Of a DNA stretch of 27,665 nt, positions 9,316 through 19,173 are shown piece after piece. The DNA is from Fusarium oxysporum f. sp. lycopersici 4287 (Eukaryota; Ascomycota; Sordariomycetes; Hypocreales; Nectriaceae), in NCBI RefSeq assembly GCF_000149955.1, contig NW_017264864.1, forward strand, positions 1 through 27,665, given 5' to 3'. A program made the position numbers and the translations under genes. Each line of letters opens with the position of its first letter. Positions within the stretch are counted from its first letter, which is position 1. Below the pieces are notes generated by a model. It was given only the letters and a program-made list of their open reading frames with translations. It was not told where the DNA came from and did not search any database.

Positions 9316-9860
9316 AAAAGGAGGGGAAAGAAGTTAGCTACAACAAGCAAACAAACTCAATAAAGATTAATACAACAGGCTTAGTTGGTTTGGTAGTAGC
9401 TGACTGCAAGGCGTAATAATAACTTAGAAAGCATAGGGTAGCTGTTGTTGACGGGGAATGTACACCGCTAAGCGCAACTAACGGATATCGGCTTAGCCCA
9501 GGCCCGACTAACCGTTATATCTTATACTGAAATTTCGCTTTGACCACCAAGGTATTCAACAGGTCGTAAAACAGGAATGTGATTCGCTATATTTTATGCT
9601 TGTTAACAAGGGGCCGTTGATATTGCAGTTCAGTTCCTAAAACACAGCATCATTTCAAAGCAATGAGAATACCTAAATAATGTCCAAGCCTTAGAATCAA
9701 CAACTACTCAATTAGTCTAATGTCAATCGCTAAAGTATGTTCTTAACCTTAGCACTTAACACTTAGACAGCAGAAAAGGGCATACAAACTGCGAAAGTTA
9801 TTCAAGATCGAGCCAAGCATTATTTGAACTTGGGAAACGGAAAAGTCTGGAGGTTTTAGC

Positions 9861-9894
9861 GGTTCAAGGACAAGTTATCACAACTTGTCGAACC
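9861..9894. repeat. Compact hairpin
   Basis: The inverted repeat pairs GGTTC (9861-9865) with GAACC (9890-9894) and GACAAGTT (9869-9876) with AACTTGTC (9882-9889). There is a 3-base bulge on the left arm and a 5-base loop. I cannot assign a function. It could be the remnant of a foldback element tip. Confidence 0.5.
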
Positions 9895-10649
9895 ACGAAC
9901 ACCCGTGAAGCCAAGCTCGAGATCATCGAGCCCTGGCAAATCAAATGTTGTACTATCTTGTAACCTCCGTGGCAGTAGGATTCACGCCTTGGATCTGTGT
10001 ATTACACTCGACTATAGAACAGTCTCCGGGCTAAGTACAAGTTGTCATTGCTCTTATGCAGTAGGACCCCTCTCAGGCAGGCCACGTAAGTATTACGGTC
10101 TCGCTTTGCCATGTTTTCTACTGCTATCACCCCGTACCAATCGACATGGACAGTTACGGATCGCCCGTCGATGGATGTTAACCCCCGCTTCACCTATGAC
10201 GTCGCAAAGTGACCGAGATTGATGACTACATTATTTCGTCGTGGAGATATACCGACACACACCAGATCGATCAAGATTCTCTTACATGCAAAGCTCTCAC
10301 GTGTCAGTGCTTGGGCAGGCCAGTGTCGAATGCCTTGTGATTCTTCTGATTCTGCCTATCTTCGCGTTGCCGGCCCGATTTCTTAGGATTCTGTATATCG
10401 GTGAACTATGTCTGACGCTTCTGGCTTAAGAAAATGAGCTAATACTTCCATCACATTACCGTATAAGCCGACTGAGATGACGACCTGCCAAAGTCGTGAG
10501 GCTTACAAAATATCGCCTTCCGCCTCTACACCCACAATACCATCCTGAAGCAACCAAGAGACAGAGGCTTTAGGATCGATCGGCTCAACCAGAAGCACTC
10601 GGTACAAAGTCCCAGGCAAAATATTCCATGCTCAAGCCCAACCAATCCG

Positions 10650-10688
10650 CATCGCTTCCATCGCCTCCATCGCCTCCATCGCCTCCAT
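10650..10688. repeat. Microsatellite, 9-bp unit CATCGCCTC
   Basis: About four tandem copies of CATCGCCTC with minor variation. Short ORFs across it on both strands, such as one rich in Pro-Ser-Pro and one rich in Arg-Trp, are products of the repeat rather than evidence of a gene. Confidence 0.8.
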
Positions 10689-11165
10689 CTTCGCGGCCGT
10701 CCTACGCGCAATGTATACTTGGAGTAAGCGAACATTCGACCAAGTTGAAAGACGAAATACTCTTACTTCGCAGCCACACGAAACTGTTGAGTCATGTCAG
10801 TTTGAACGGCTCCCAACTGGTAAAACTACTGAGTACTTTATACTCTTAGCTATCATTGAGCCAGCGGAGGTGACTTCAGGCTCAATATCTATAAGATACG
10901 TGCCATCAGATGAGGAACAATATGAATGCCTATAATATTTGGGCCTCGATGTTGTTGGTAACTGATGTGTTTTTCTCAGGACGTTTACAGGTAACAATGT
11001 AGTGGCTACTCTAACTACCGAGCTATTACATCTCCCTGGATCAGGATCGATTCGACAATACAACCACAGCCATAAAGTGTATTGGAAAACCAGCGTGGAA
11101 AGATTCTATTAGCCGCGACCTAAATACCATCGAAATGCAAGTCGTGATGTTGGATGCCGATAACC

Positions 11166-11640
11166 TCAGGGAAGAACAAGACTCCGGCCCCTACATCGGT
11201 AGGCCTTTGGGAACATAACGTAGTCAGAAGCAATGACTTCATCAGCGGAATAATACGGCGGGCAACCTTGAACTGTTTTCTTGCCATCAGGCATTCCAGC
11301 CAGGAGTTCTTCGGGCCGCTGCATCCAGTAGACGCGTGCATAGACGTGATGCTCATCGGAAACACGAATCTCGAGGATGCGTGCGACCCAGTCATCATTG
11401 CTCTTCTTTTATATGCCCTTGCCATCACCTTGAACCTTTCGTTGTTCAATGGCTAGGTCGTTGAAAACATGCACGAAACCTGCGCTACCATATTTAACAC
11501 CGCTGATGGCCAAGGGTCAGACATAAGCCTCTAATAGCTTAGCACGACGCTGAGATCTCACCGGATACTTCCGAATGAATATTATTGCCCATCATATCTT
11601 GCCATCGTTTTCCCGGCTCGGGGGTGTATTATAGGTCCAT
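11166..11640 (-). pseudogene. Relic of a fungal BAH-domain protein
   Basis: On the minus strand, codons from about 11399 down to 11166 read NDDWVARILEIRVSDEHHVY, then ARVYWM, a GKKTVQG segment and EVIASDY. This is the pattern I know from fungal bromo-adjacent-homology proteins, which bind chromatin-associated partners. An upstream piece, GVKYGSAGFVHVFND, and a further one with KRWQDM (11572-11610) preceded by a Met-Asp pair at 11640 fit the same family as I recall it. In-frame stops lie at 11629-11631 and 11409-11411, and the C-terminal end breaks off at 11166-11168. Splice-like signals (GTATCC, GCTAAGC, CAG) lie between the two upstream pieces. I take it for a decayed host gene, but some stops could fall in introns. 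Confidence 0.6.
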
Positions 11641-13167
11641 GGTGCCGCACATTCGTGATGATAATTCGACAAAAGAAACAAAAGCGATGCGTAATGAGAT
11701 GCAGCGTTATGGCCCCTGTGAGGCGTATTCAGCATAGCGTATGTTTTGACGGCCAGCGAACGGCCATTAGCTCTAGAAGACGTACGTCAAGAACTCAATA
11801 AAAGGTCACGCAGGGGTCATGTATCGTTCAGGAGATAAACGTTCTTTGCGCCTAGGGCACTTGCGGATCAAGTATCAAAATTCCCTCATCAGTCTCGTCC
11901 TCAGCTACTATCTGAGCCGATCGTCGTCGCAGTCCGCATCATTGTAAAACTTCAGCCCGAAGCAATCCATGAATTCTTAGAATTGCCGTAAGTGGCTAGC
12001 ATTGAAGCCAATTTTGAAGAGCAAGAAAAAGGTTGACAATTAGAGGGCCCCAGGATCGAAGTCAGGGGATCTTTTGATATTAGTGCCACCATATCAGGCC
12101 ATGAGACACGGATAGAGCATACCTCGGATGGCTTGAACGGAGAAGAACCGACCTTGGGTCCGTTAGGCGGGCCGCGGAGCCGAACTTCAAAACGGCTGGC
12201 CGCTTTGAGGCTTGAAGCAGGTTACTGGACGACCATCAGAGTTCCGTATAAAGTTATCGGAGCCTAAAGCTGACGCCCGAGGTGAGACGAGCGTGAGTGA
12301 GTCAAAGGTATACTCTACTTCACCCAATTTGAAAAGTGGCCTTCCTTAGACCACGAAAATACATGCGAGCGTCAGCGAGATTGTATGTGCAACACAGGTA
12401 CCCCTTCATTTGGGTCCCATAGGGTCCCAAGGCCTCGAAGATCTCGAGTAGTGACATACATCACCCCATACCGAATCGTAGCGGAGGGATGAAGTCGCCC
12501 CTTAACAGAATTTCATTGTGGATAAGTTGACAGAATGGGGTTTGAGGGCGGTTGAATTGAGGTTTTGGGTATACAGAGATGTATGAAGATGTTAGGGCGA
12601 TGCTGATGAAGAAAGAAGTTGGAGGAGAGTTGGAAACGGGGAAGACGACCCTTAAGTACTTTGTTAGGCAAGACAACCTCACTAACCACATGAGAGTATG
12701 AGTCTCCTGGTCTTTGGCATGGTCAGCTGAAATGTGTTTCATTATGTGAAAGTGAACCCACCAATAATATAAAAACATACGCATTGGATGTCAACGGTAG
12801 TGCAAGGTCAGATGACAGTGACCAAGGCCATCGGGCTGTCCCCTCGTTGTGAAGTTTCATTTCAGCAATCTATTGAGAAGGGTTGATGGCGACGGATTGA
12901 AAACATTTTGTACCAAGTTGGGAGCTGTTCAGTAACTTGAAATCAGGGGAGACTTTAATAGCAGTCACTCAAGTCCTGTCAAGACATCAATACCCAGTTT
13001 ACCAGCGCTTTAAGAAGTCTCCAGGATTCCAACACATCAGTGATGTCAAACCCACATTTACAAGTCGTAGTTCTAAAATTCTAGATAGCTTTTGGGTGTA
13101 GTGGGTACTCGAATCGTTACTTGAGCAGCTCTCGTTGGAGAGCGTGGTCGAAGTCATATAGATCAGA
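11641..13167. other. Interval without recognisable gene
   Basis: Short ORFs exist on both strands, for example a 107-codon frame at 12784-12461 on the minus strand, but none shows a motif, family resemblance or plausible intron structure that I can recognise. The part next to 11640 may hold further decayed exons of the BAH-domain relic. Confidence 0.4.
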
Positions 13168-13258
13168 TGGTTTGACGAGTTGGTTGAATGAGCTGGTTTG
13201 ACGAGCTAGTTCGGCAAGCTGGTTCGGCGATCAAGTTTGACGAGTTGGTTCAATGAGT
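13168..13258. repeat. 13-bp minisatellite, seven units
   Basis: Seven consecutive 13-base units run from 13168 with consensus close to TGGTTTGACGAGT. Examples are 13168-13180, 13194-13206 and 13233-13245. An eighth unit begins with TGGTT and then degenerates. The unit length is not a multiple of three, so it is unlikely to encode a protein repeat. It lies about 170 bp before the solo LTR. Confidence 0.85.
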
Positions 13259-13423
13259 TGGTTATTTCTCACATTCCTTAGACCCTACAACTTCCTTTGA
13301 CTATTGACTACTCGCTTCGTGGGCCTGCCATACCAGCTGCAGACCGGTGAGGCTGCTAGATACATCCCCGGGGAGCGGTTCATACCCGTCTGCCCTGACA
13401 ATGCTGTCGTTCCGATTCTAAGC

Positions 13424-13612
13424 AGTTGTGTCGCACTGAGCGTGCTTAAAGGGTTAGAGTGAATATGATGAGCAGCAGCAAATGTGGTGATTGATTGTTC
13501 TTCTGTGTGGGGTATTCCATCCCACAGGTTCTACTTTAAATCACCCAGCTTGATTACTAAGGGCTGTTGTTCCTGAGGATCATTGAGACCATGCCCGGCC
13601 TGCGACAAGTTG
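13424..13612 (-). mobile_element. Solo LTR of the element 1 family with 5-bp target duplication
   Basis: The LTR occupies 13429-13607 (179 bp), with AGTTG on both sides (13424-13428 and 13608-13612). It matches the element 1 LTR at 658-836 over its full length except for a divergent internal block and a few point changes. A solo LTR arises when recombination between two LTRs deletes the interior of a full element. The perfect target duplication fixes the LTR ends exactly. Confidence 0.95.
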
Positions 13613-14040
13613 CCATCCCGACCAGCCATGGATGCATTCCGTTCTCTCGTACCCTGCAACTACTTCCTTTCCTCCAACCGGCATTGCGTACCTTGCATTC
13701 GCAGGAGTCTAGAGAGAACGCCCAAAAGGTCACGCACGCTCCTGTATCCGTCCTTTACTTCGAACGAGACTCATGGTCTTTAAACTTTTCTCATCTCTGT
13801 TTGACCTGTTCCTCCTTGGTGTTGCTACAAATACACCACACAGAAAAATCATCAGGAGTTCCTGGCCAGCGAATTCATCAACTTCGTATTCTTGAAGTTT
13901 CGTTGTGGGGGTGATAGTACCAGGTTTGCATTAGGCTGATCGGAAGGACGTTCTAAGATTAGCGGCTGAGGATACAGGGCTGGGAGGGGGGAACAGGGAT
14001 CTGTCGCTGATCTCCATAACCAACAACGAACTTCCTTGCT
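13613..14040. other. Interval without recognisable gene
   Basis: I see no coding motif or RNA gene. Open frames that begin in the solo LTR continue into this stretch for up to about 100 codons but resemble nothing I recognise. Confidence 0.4.
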
Positions 14041-14200
14041 TTTTTCCCTCGCTTAAGTGACACCTGTTTTTCTGCCCTCGCCTACCGACACCTGTTTTCT
14101 GTCCTCGCCTACCGACATCTCTTTTCTCCCCTCGCCCAACCGACCGATTTTCCTCCCTTCGCCCAACAGATACCGGTTTTTCTCCCTCACTAATGCTCGT
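14041..14200. repeat. Imperfect 27-bp tandem repeat
   Basis: Four to five degenerate copies of a pyrimidine-rich unit of about 27 bp (CCCTCGCC, then ACCGACA, then CTGTTTT). On the minus strand it reads as VGEGRK-type nonapeptides within a 64-codon open frame (14247-14053), because the unit is close to a multiple of three. It could be a decayed protein repeat or a simple minisatellite. Confidence 0.65.
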
Positions 14201-14370
14201 TGAAAAGCGATCATTTGAGTGGCATGCATTCGCGTACTTTGTGACATATTGTGTGACCCTAACCTAGCTTGTTTGCAGAAGGCACTTGTCTCACTTGTTA
14301 AACTGACGGCGCAAATTCCCTCATACCCTGTAATTCCGGCTAATCATCGAATATGACGTCACGATAAGCC

Positions 14371-14758
14371 ATGACCGCGGTAGTCATGAAAAGATTACCC
14401 TACACTGCCCGTCTTCTTTCTTTGAACACAACTATTTTTCCTCGCATCCGTTATGAGCGCTTCGCTAGGGCAGAGAATTTTGGGCGCCAAAATGGAAGTA
14501 AGTATAGTGGTGGTGTTTATGGGACTCTAACAGTTGCCAGGAGGAACTTCATCACACGTGTTCCCAATGGCAGCGCGACGCGACGAGAGCCATGGTGTCC
14601 AGGCCTTCCATATAGTAACTCAGCACCTTCACGAGTTTTTCGATGCACAACTCTTCTCCATCCATCCTCATACACCCCGCATTCGAGTCTTTGTTCCATA
14701 TGATGCCTTGACAGAATTTAAAGGCAAAAGAGCTTCAGTACAGACAACCATCGATTGA
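14371..14758 (+). CDS. Possible small two-exon gene, unknown function
   Basis: An ATG at 14371 opens a frame that runs to a splice-like donor, GTAAGT at 14498. A branch-like CTCTAAC and the acceptor CAG at 14538-14540 follow. Removing this 43-base intron joins exon 14371-14497 (ending in phase 1) in frame to 14541-14758, giving about 114 residues. Both splice signals and the frame agree, which is the only evidence. The product is unrecognised, with no signal peptide or domain I can see. A 43-base intron is short for filamentous fungi. It could be chance. Confidence 0.25.
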
Positions 14759-15999
14759 AAGGCCCTACGCCATCACTACGACATGTCATGCATCGAAAAT
14801 AAGACCGCTGATCGACCCATCCCGGATGCGATTTGGCCTTCCATAAGTAGGATGACCTGTGGTACGACAACACCAGTTACCGCAAAGACTGATTTACCTG
14901 CAACACCGACCTCGGGTGAGTCGGGCAACAGGATGGTGGGTGGCCCATCTGAGAGACGGCGATGGAACCATTCCGACCAAAGCCGTCAAAGGAGACATTT
15001 CGATGTAAAGCAATCGCCTGCATGAATCGGCGATGGCAGAGGGGATGGATGAAAGAGGGCGAAAACGTAAATGACAGTCTGACGACAAGATTCATTTGCA
15101 AGATAAGTGGCTGCAGCCGGATTCGCCGAATTAACCGGATTTTCTGGAAGTGTCTTGACCAGAAACTGGAAAAGATTAAGGGAAATGGTTCATTTAATGC
15201 AGGATTGGGAGCCACGGTTGGTCAATAGCATGGTCGTAATGATCACGAAGCAAAAGTTCGACGTAAGATGAAGCTAGTTGCCGGGTTACATGTCGGTAGA
15301 GACCTAGCTTCGTTACGGTTGATTTGATGTTGGTTTGGTGGGATGGAGAGGGCTTCGTCGACAACTGGTACCCTATCTTGGTCTGGCATCAGCGAGGCTG
15401 ATGTCTTGAACTCTAGCTTCGGTAACTGAGCTATCATCTCAATCAGCTAAGTATAGAGGTGTTTTCGTCGCATGGACGTATCGTTCGCTAACGTTTGTAG
15501 ATCGAGGGGCTGGCCGATTATGAAGTCGAGAATGAGATAAGCTTATGGCGTGGGCTGTCGCGAAGTAGGCTCTCATCCCGTCCGTATACGTGGAAGAGGT
15601 ACTGTTGTCTTGCTTTCGAGTCCCGGTCATCCCACCTACGTCGGCCATCGTACGACAGCGGTTTACCATGACTGTTACCGCATGGTGATAGTGTCACGCT
15701 GGAGCTTGGTCCAGACGTCATGTAGTACGGGTTCGACTAGAGTCCGCTCATATAGAGCTACTTTGAAAAATACAAATGCAAAAAATGCAACGGAAAACAC
15801 CGAAGACATCCCACTGGGAAAGCCTAGTTTCTGGATTTTTGGCCATGGTACGCAGGACACGGAGACGTTGATAACAACTCTTATCAGTTAAGGTGTATTA
15901 TTTCTGTATTTTCTATTATAACCCAAAATACATATATCTTTTAACACTTAGAAGGTTTCAAACAACAAGCCATTCAGATATATACGCTCCCGTGCCCTC
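14759..15999. other. Interval without recognisable gene
   Basis: Many short overlapping ORFs occur on both strands, none with a motif I recognise. A small inverted repeat, GAAGCTAG paired with CTAGCTTC, lies around 15270-15312. The last 110 bases before the hAT end become AT-rich. Confidence 0.4.
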
Positions 16000-16142
16000 C
16001 AGCGCTGCCCTCAAATCAAACAAATCAAATCCGGGGTCATATTTGAGATATTTGATAACTCTCAAGACTGGATTTGTTGTTTGAAATATTTATTCAAATA
16101 TTTCAAATATTTCAAATCTGACTCTCTATGCTTCCATGCTAA

Positions 16143-16319
16143 CATCTCCAATCTCTTAGATATCCAAACCTTTCCAAAATGGCGCTCGATCTTTTGTTAC
16201 TTTCTGCGATATCTGCTGAGCTAGAACGTCTCTTCTCCGATACAAAAATAACCCTCCAAGATCGCAGGAACAGGTTAGGGATTGATATAATCGAAGCAAT
16301 TGCTTACATAAAGTCCTGA
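16143..16319 (+). pseudogene. hAT transposase C-terminal fragment (dimerisation region)
   Basis: The plus strand encodes 58 residues ending at TGA 16317-16319. They read YPNLSKMALDLL, then SAISAELERLFSDTK, then DRRNRLG and IEAIAYIKS. This is the C-terminal hAT signature, including the Glu of the AELERLFS segment that belongs to the catalytic triad. The frame closes with TAA just upstream at 16140-16142, so the rest of the transposase is missing. The left hAT tip lies only about 140 bp away. It looks like an internally deleted, non-autonomous copy in the orientation opposite to the larger piece beyond the gap. Confidence 0.85.
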
Positions 16320-16321
16320 AT

Positions 16322-17078
16322 NNNNNNNNNNNNNNNNNNNNNNNNNNNNNNNNNNNNNNNNNNNNNNNNNNNNNNNNNNNNNNNNNNNNNNNNNNNNNNN
16401 NNNNNNNNNNNNNNNNNNNNNNNNNNNNNNNNNNNNNNNNNNNNNNNNNNNNNNNNNNNNNNNNNNNNNNNNNNNNNNNNNNNNNNNNNNNNNNNNNNNN
16501 NNNNNNNNNNNNNNNNNNNNNNNNNNNNNNNNNNNNNNNNNNNNNNNNNNNNNNNNNNNNNNNNNNNNNNNNNNNNNNNNNNNNNNNNNNNNNNNNNNNN
16601 NNNNNNNNNNNNNNNNNNNNNNNNNNNNNNNNNNNNNNNNNNNNNNNNNNNNNNNNNNNNNNNNNNNNNNNNNNNNNNNNNNNNNNNNNNNNNNNNNNNN
16701 NNNNNNNNNNNNNNNNNNNNNNNNNNNNNNNNNNNNNNNNNNNNNNNNNNNNNNNNNNNNNNNNNNNNNNNNNNNNNNNNNNNNNNNNNNNNNNNNNNNN
16801 NNNNNNNNNNNNNNNNNNNNNNNNNNNNNNNNNNNNNNNNNNNNNNNNNNNNNNNNNNNNNNNNNNNNNNNNNNNNNNNNNNNNNNNNNNNNNNNNNNNN
16901 NNNNNNNNNNNNNNNNNNNNNNNNNNNNNNNNNNNNNNNNNNNNNNNNNNNNNNNNNNNNNNNNNNNNNNNNNNNNNNNNNNNNNNNNNNNNNNNNNNNN
17001 NNNNNNNNNNNNNNNNNNNNNNNNNNNNNNNNNNNNNNNNNNNNNNNNNNNNNNNNNNNNNNNNNNNNNNNNNNNNNN
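16322..17078. other. Assembly gap, 757 N
   Basis: This is a run of 757 unknown bases. It begins two bases after the stop codon of the plus-strand hAT fragment and ends inside the minus-strand hAT transposase. Translations that appear to cross it carry no information. Confidence 1.
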
Positions 17079-18774
17079 ATTTGCAACCCTGGTGCTGCCC
17101 CCCTGCCTCATCTGGAACGGCATGATGGAACAGCTTCCGATCCTCTAGGTGTTCCAGCAAGTACTCCATACCCGTCATCACTTCCCAGAGCCGTCCGTTA
17201 CCTCCTTCGCTGCCCCAGCCCTGCGTTCTCATAGTCTGTAGATAGAATGGCTCAAGAATAAGTTTGATTTCTGCCAACAGTCTCCAGTCATCTCCCTTCA
17301 GCATGTCGGCCTCCGGTAGCCATTTCTCCACTTCTGGGTGGACCAAGAACGCCCTGATGTCTCCCTGCTTGACGAGCGCTCGAGAGATCATGAGATAAGT
17401 GGAGTTCCATCTCGTATCGTTATTCATTACGACCTCTAGCTCTGCCGTCGACTCACTCGCCAAGAGGTATTCTTGTGCTTCGTCGTTCTCGCGTGAGATC
17501 CTTTTGAAGAGCTCACACCTCTGAGGGGAAAATCTGATGAATTTGACAACATTGTGGAGCTTTCCCACCGGCCCTTTCTTTCTCCAGTGTCGTAGGTCAT
17601 CCTCGCGCCGGCCGAGAAGATCAAATACCTGCGATTCGGCCTCGAAAGACTCGAAATCTTCGCCGTAGAGAAAGGCGCGAGCAACCAGGTTCAGGATATG
17701 CCCATAGCAGCGCATACGTCTGGCCCGAACGTCCGCCAGACTCATCTCTGCGTCGAGATCTCCGTAAAAGTTCACGAGACAGCTGTCGTTTGAAGATGCG
17801 TTGTCCGAGATCACAGTTCCGACTCGGTCCTCTATCTTCCATTCTCGCACAACTTGCCCGAGCGTCACCGCAAGACTTTCTCCGCTATGACACCCGAGCT
17901 GGCGACGGAGTGCCAATAGGCGCGACTGGTGCTTGCCCTAGCGGTCAAGAAAATGAGCTGTGACTGCCATAACAGCATGCCGATTAGGCGATGTCCACAG
18001 GTCGAACCCCAGATGGATTTTAGTAAGGGCATCTGAGAGCTCCTGCTTGATCTCATCTTTCTTAGATTTGTACGTGTCATCCAGCAAACGGCCCATCGAT
18101 TGCCGGCTCCATGGTATCTGGTCAGATAGGTGAGGGTCAAGCTGCTAAGCGAGCTGCTGAAAGAATGTATCGCTGAAGAAGGAAAAAGGAACATTGGTGT
18201 TGATCAGAAGTCCCAGGCTCAGTTCTCGGATCATCTTGACTCTAGCACGCGGCACGGCGCTGTACTGCAAGCGTCGTCGCTTAGGCCGTTCAGATTCATC
18301 GGTTGACAGATCTGGATCAGCTGCTTGACTGCTCTCGAAAATCCTGTGAGACCTGGCGTTGGTCAATAATGCTCAAGCTCGCGACGTCACATTCACATTC
18401 ACATACTTGCGGAGATGGTCCGCTGCCGAACTCGTAGCAGCAGCGGCGAAGAACTCAGGCTGACCCTTCGCGTCACACAAACGACAGGCCCAGTAAGGAC
18501 TCAAAGGACTGTCGTTAGTGTCGATCTCAACAAGAAAAAATCCATGGCGCTTGATCCAGCTCTTCCGGCCCTTCGAGCCCTTCCGGGACAAGGACTCTTC
18601 CAAAACATATCGTTTGTTCCTCCACACTGCTCGCGGAAGATCTGCAACAGTAGGGTGGTCTGGCAATGCCGACTGCGTCGTCAGCTCGAATTGACTCGCC
18701 AAATTCCTCGGTGGTCGAAGAAAAGAAAAGGCAGAGGGTGGAGGCGAAGGAAGCATGATGTCGTCGGATTCCAT
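17079..18774 (-). pseudogene. hAT transposase, N-terminal and central parts, three in-frame stops
   Basis: One minus-strand frame runs from ATG 18774 into the gap without a frameshift. The N-terminus has a BED-like zinc finger: WACRLCD supplies the cysteines and DHLRK the first His, with Tyr where the second His is expected. The central part has FDLWTSPNRHA (first catalytic Asp), then VISDNASSND (second Asp), RCYGHILNLV and DTRWNSTYLM. These are classic hAT landmarks. The frame is interrupted by TGA (18373-18375), TAG (18145-18147) and TAG (17938-17940). All three fit C-to-T changes on the coding strand, from CGA, CAG and CAG. The C-terminus is hidden by the gap. The element cannot be active as it stands. 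Confidence 0.88.
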
Positions 18775-19045
18775 CGGGTTAGGCGTCGACTCGTGGGAGG
18801 AATGGTACGCGTTGAAAGGTAAACAAACCAGCACTGACGCGACTTGATGTCGCGAGGACGGGACGTAAAAGTTAAGGAGCTACTTTCTCCCCCACCAGCC
18901 TGACCGTGGTACTGGGGTAGCTCACTAATGGAGGGCTTGATGGATGACTTTGATTGGCTGGGGTCGCTCACCAGCCAGGTTCCGGGTAAGCTGTGAAAGC
19001 GCGGTCAACGGTCTGGCAGCATGGACGCTGGATGGCATATTGTGT

Positions 19046-19172
19046 ATCAAATATATCAAATGTTATTTCAAATCGAGGATTTTGTATTTGTTTGATTGAA
19101 ATAAAATTTTGGCATATTTGATTGATTTGTTTGGCAATTTGTTTGATTGGATTTGATCTGGGGGCTGCGCTG
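19046..19172. repeat. hAT right tip with ATTTG subterminal repeats
   Basis: AT-rich sequence with repeated ATTTG/TTTGATT motifs ends in the inverted tip TTTGATCTGGGGGCTGCGCTG (19152-19172, 21 bases including the outermost G). The counterpart on the left is 16000 to about 16118. Such subterminal motifs are the usual binding sites of hAT transposases. Confidence 0.7.
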
Positions 19173-19173
19173 G

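Larger units (their letters stand above)
9316..11165. other. Non-coding interval with small repeats
   Basis: I see no convincing gene here. It holds an imperfect inverted repeat right beside the element 2 LTR (9332-9357 against 9383-9405), a compact hairpin at 9861-9894 and a 9-bp microsatellite at 10650-10688. The continuation of copia element 1, expected here if element 2 had simply inserted into it, is not recognisable on either strand. Confidence 0.5.
16000..19172 (-). mobile_element. hAT transposon region, rearranged, with gap
   Basis: Inverted ends of 21 bases at 16000-16020 and 19152-19172 agree at 18 of 21 positions and start CAGCGC, typical of hAT tips. Both are followed inwards by AT-rich runs of CAAAT/ATTTG-type subterminal repeats. 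The 8-bp flanks do not match (GTGCCCTC on the left, GAACCAGA on the right). Transposase pieces inside point towards each other: the C-terminus on the plus strand at the left, the N-terminal and central parts on the minus strand at the right. This therefore looks like two hAT copies or an inverted and deleted one, with the junction hidden by the gap. Confidence 0.75.

Noticed and set aside
10526..10735. Arg/Trp-rich minus-strand ORF
   Set aside because: It is produced by the 9-bp microsatellite and has no other coding evidence.
11154..11456. Plus-strand ORF of 100 codons and another minus-strand frame of 109 codons
   Set aside because: Both overlap the BAH-domain frame in other frames; only the BAH frame shows a recognisable family pattern.
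12461..12784. 107-codon minus-strand ORF
   Set aside because: No motif, family resemblance or intron context; its length is within chance expectation.
13168..13258. Tandem repeats as a CRISPR array
   Set aside because: Units are contiguous 13-mers without spacers, in a eukaryotic transposon context.
658..13607. LTRs at 658-836 and 13429-13607 as the two ends of one large element
   Set aside because: The second has its own perfect AGTTG duplication on both sides, so it is an independent solo LTR.
16156..17120. Minus-strand frame continuing through the N run to 16156
   Set aside because: The part left of the gap is the antisense of the plus-strand hAT C-terminus, and the N run carries no information.
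18415..18822. 135-codon plus-strand ORF opposite the hAT N-terminus
   Set aside because: It is antisense to the zinc-finger part of the hAT transposase, which has the real signature.
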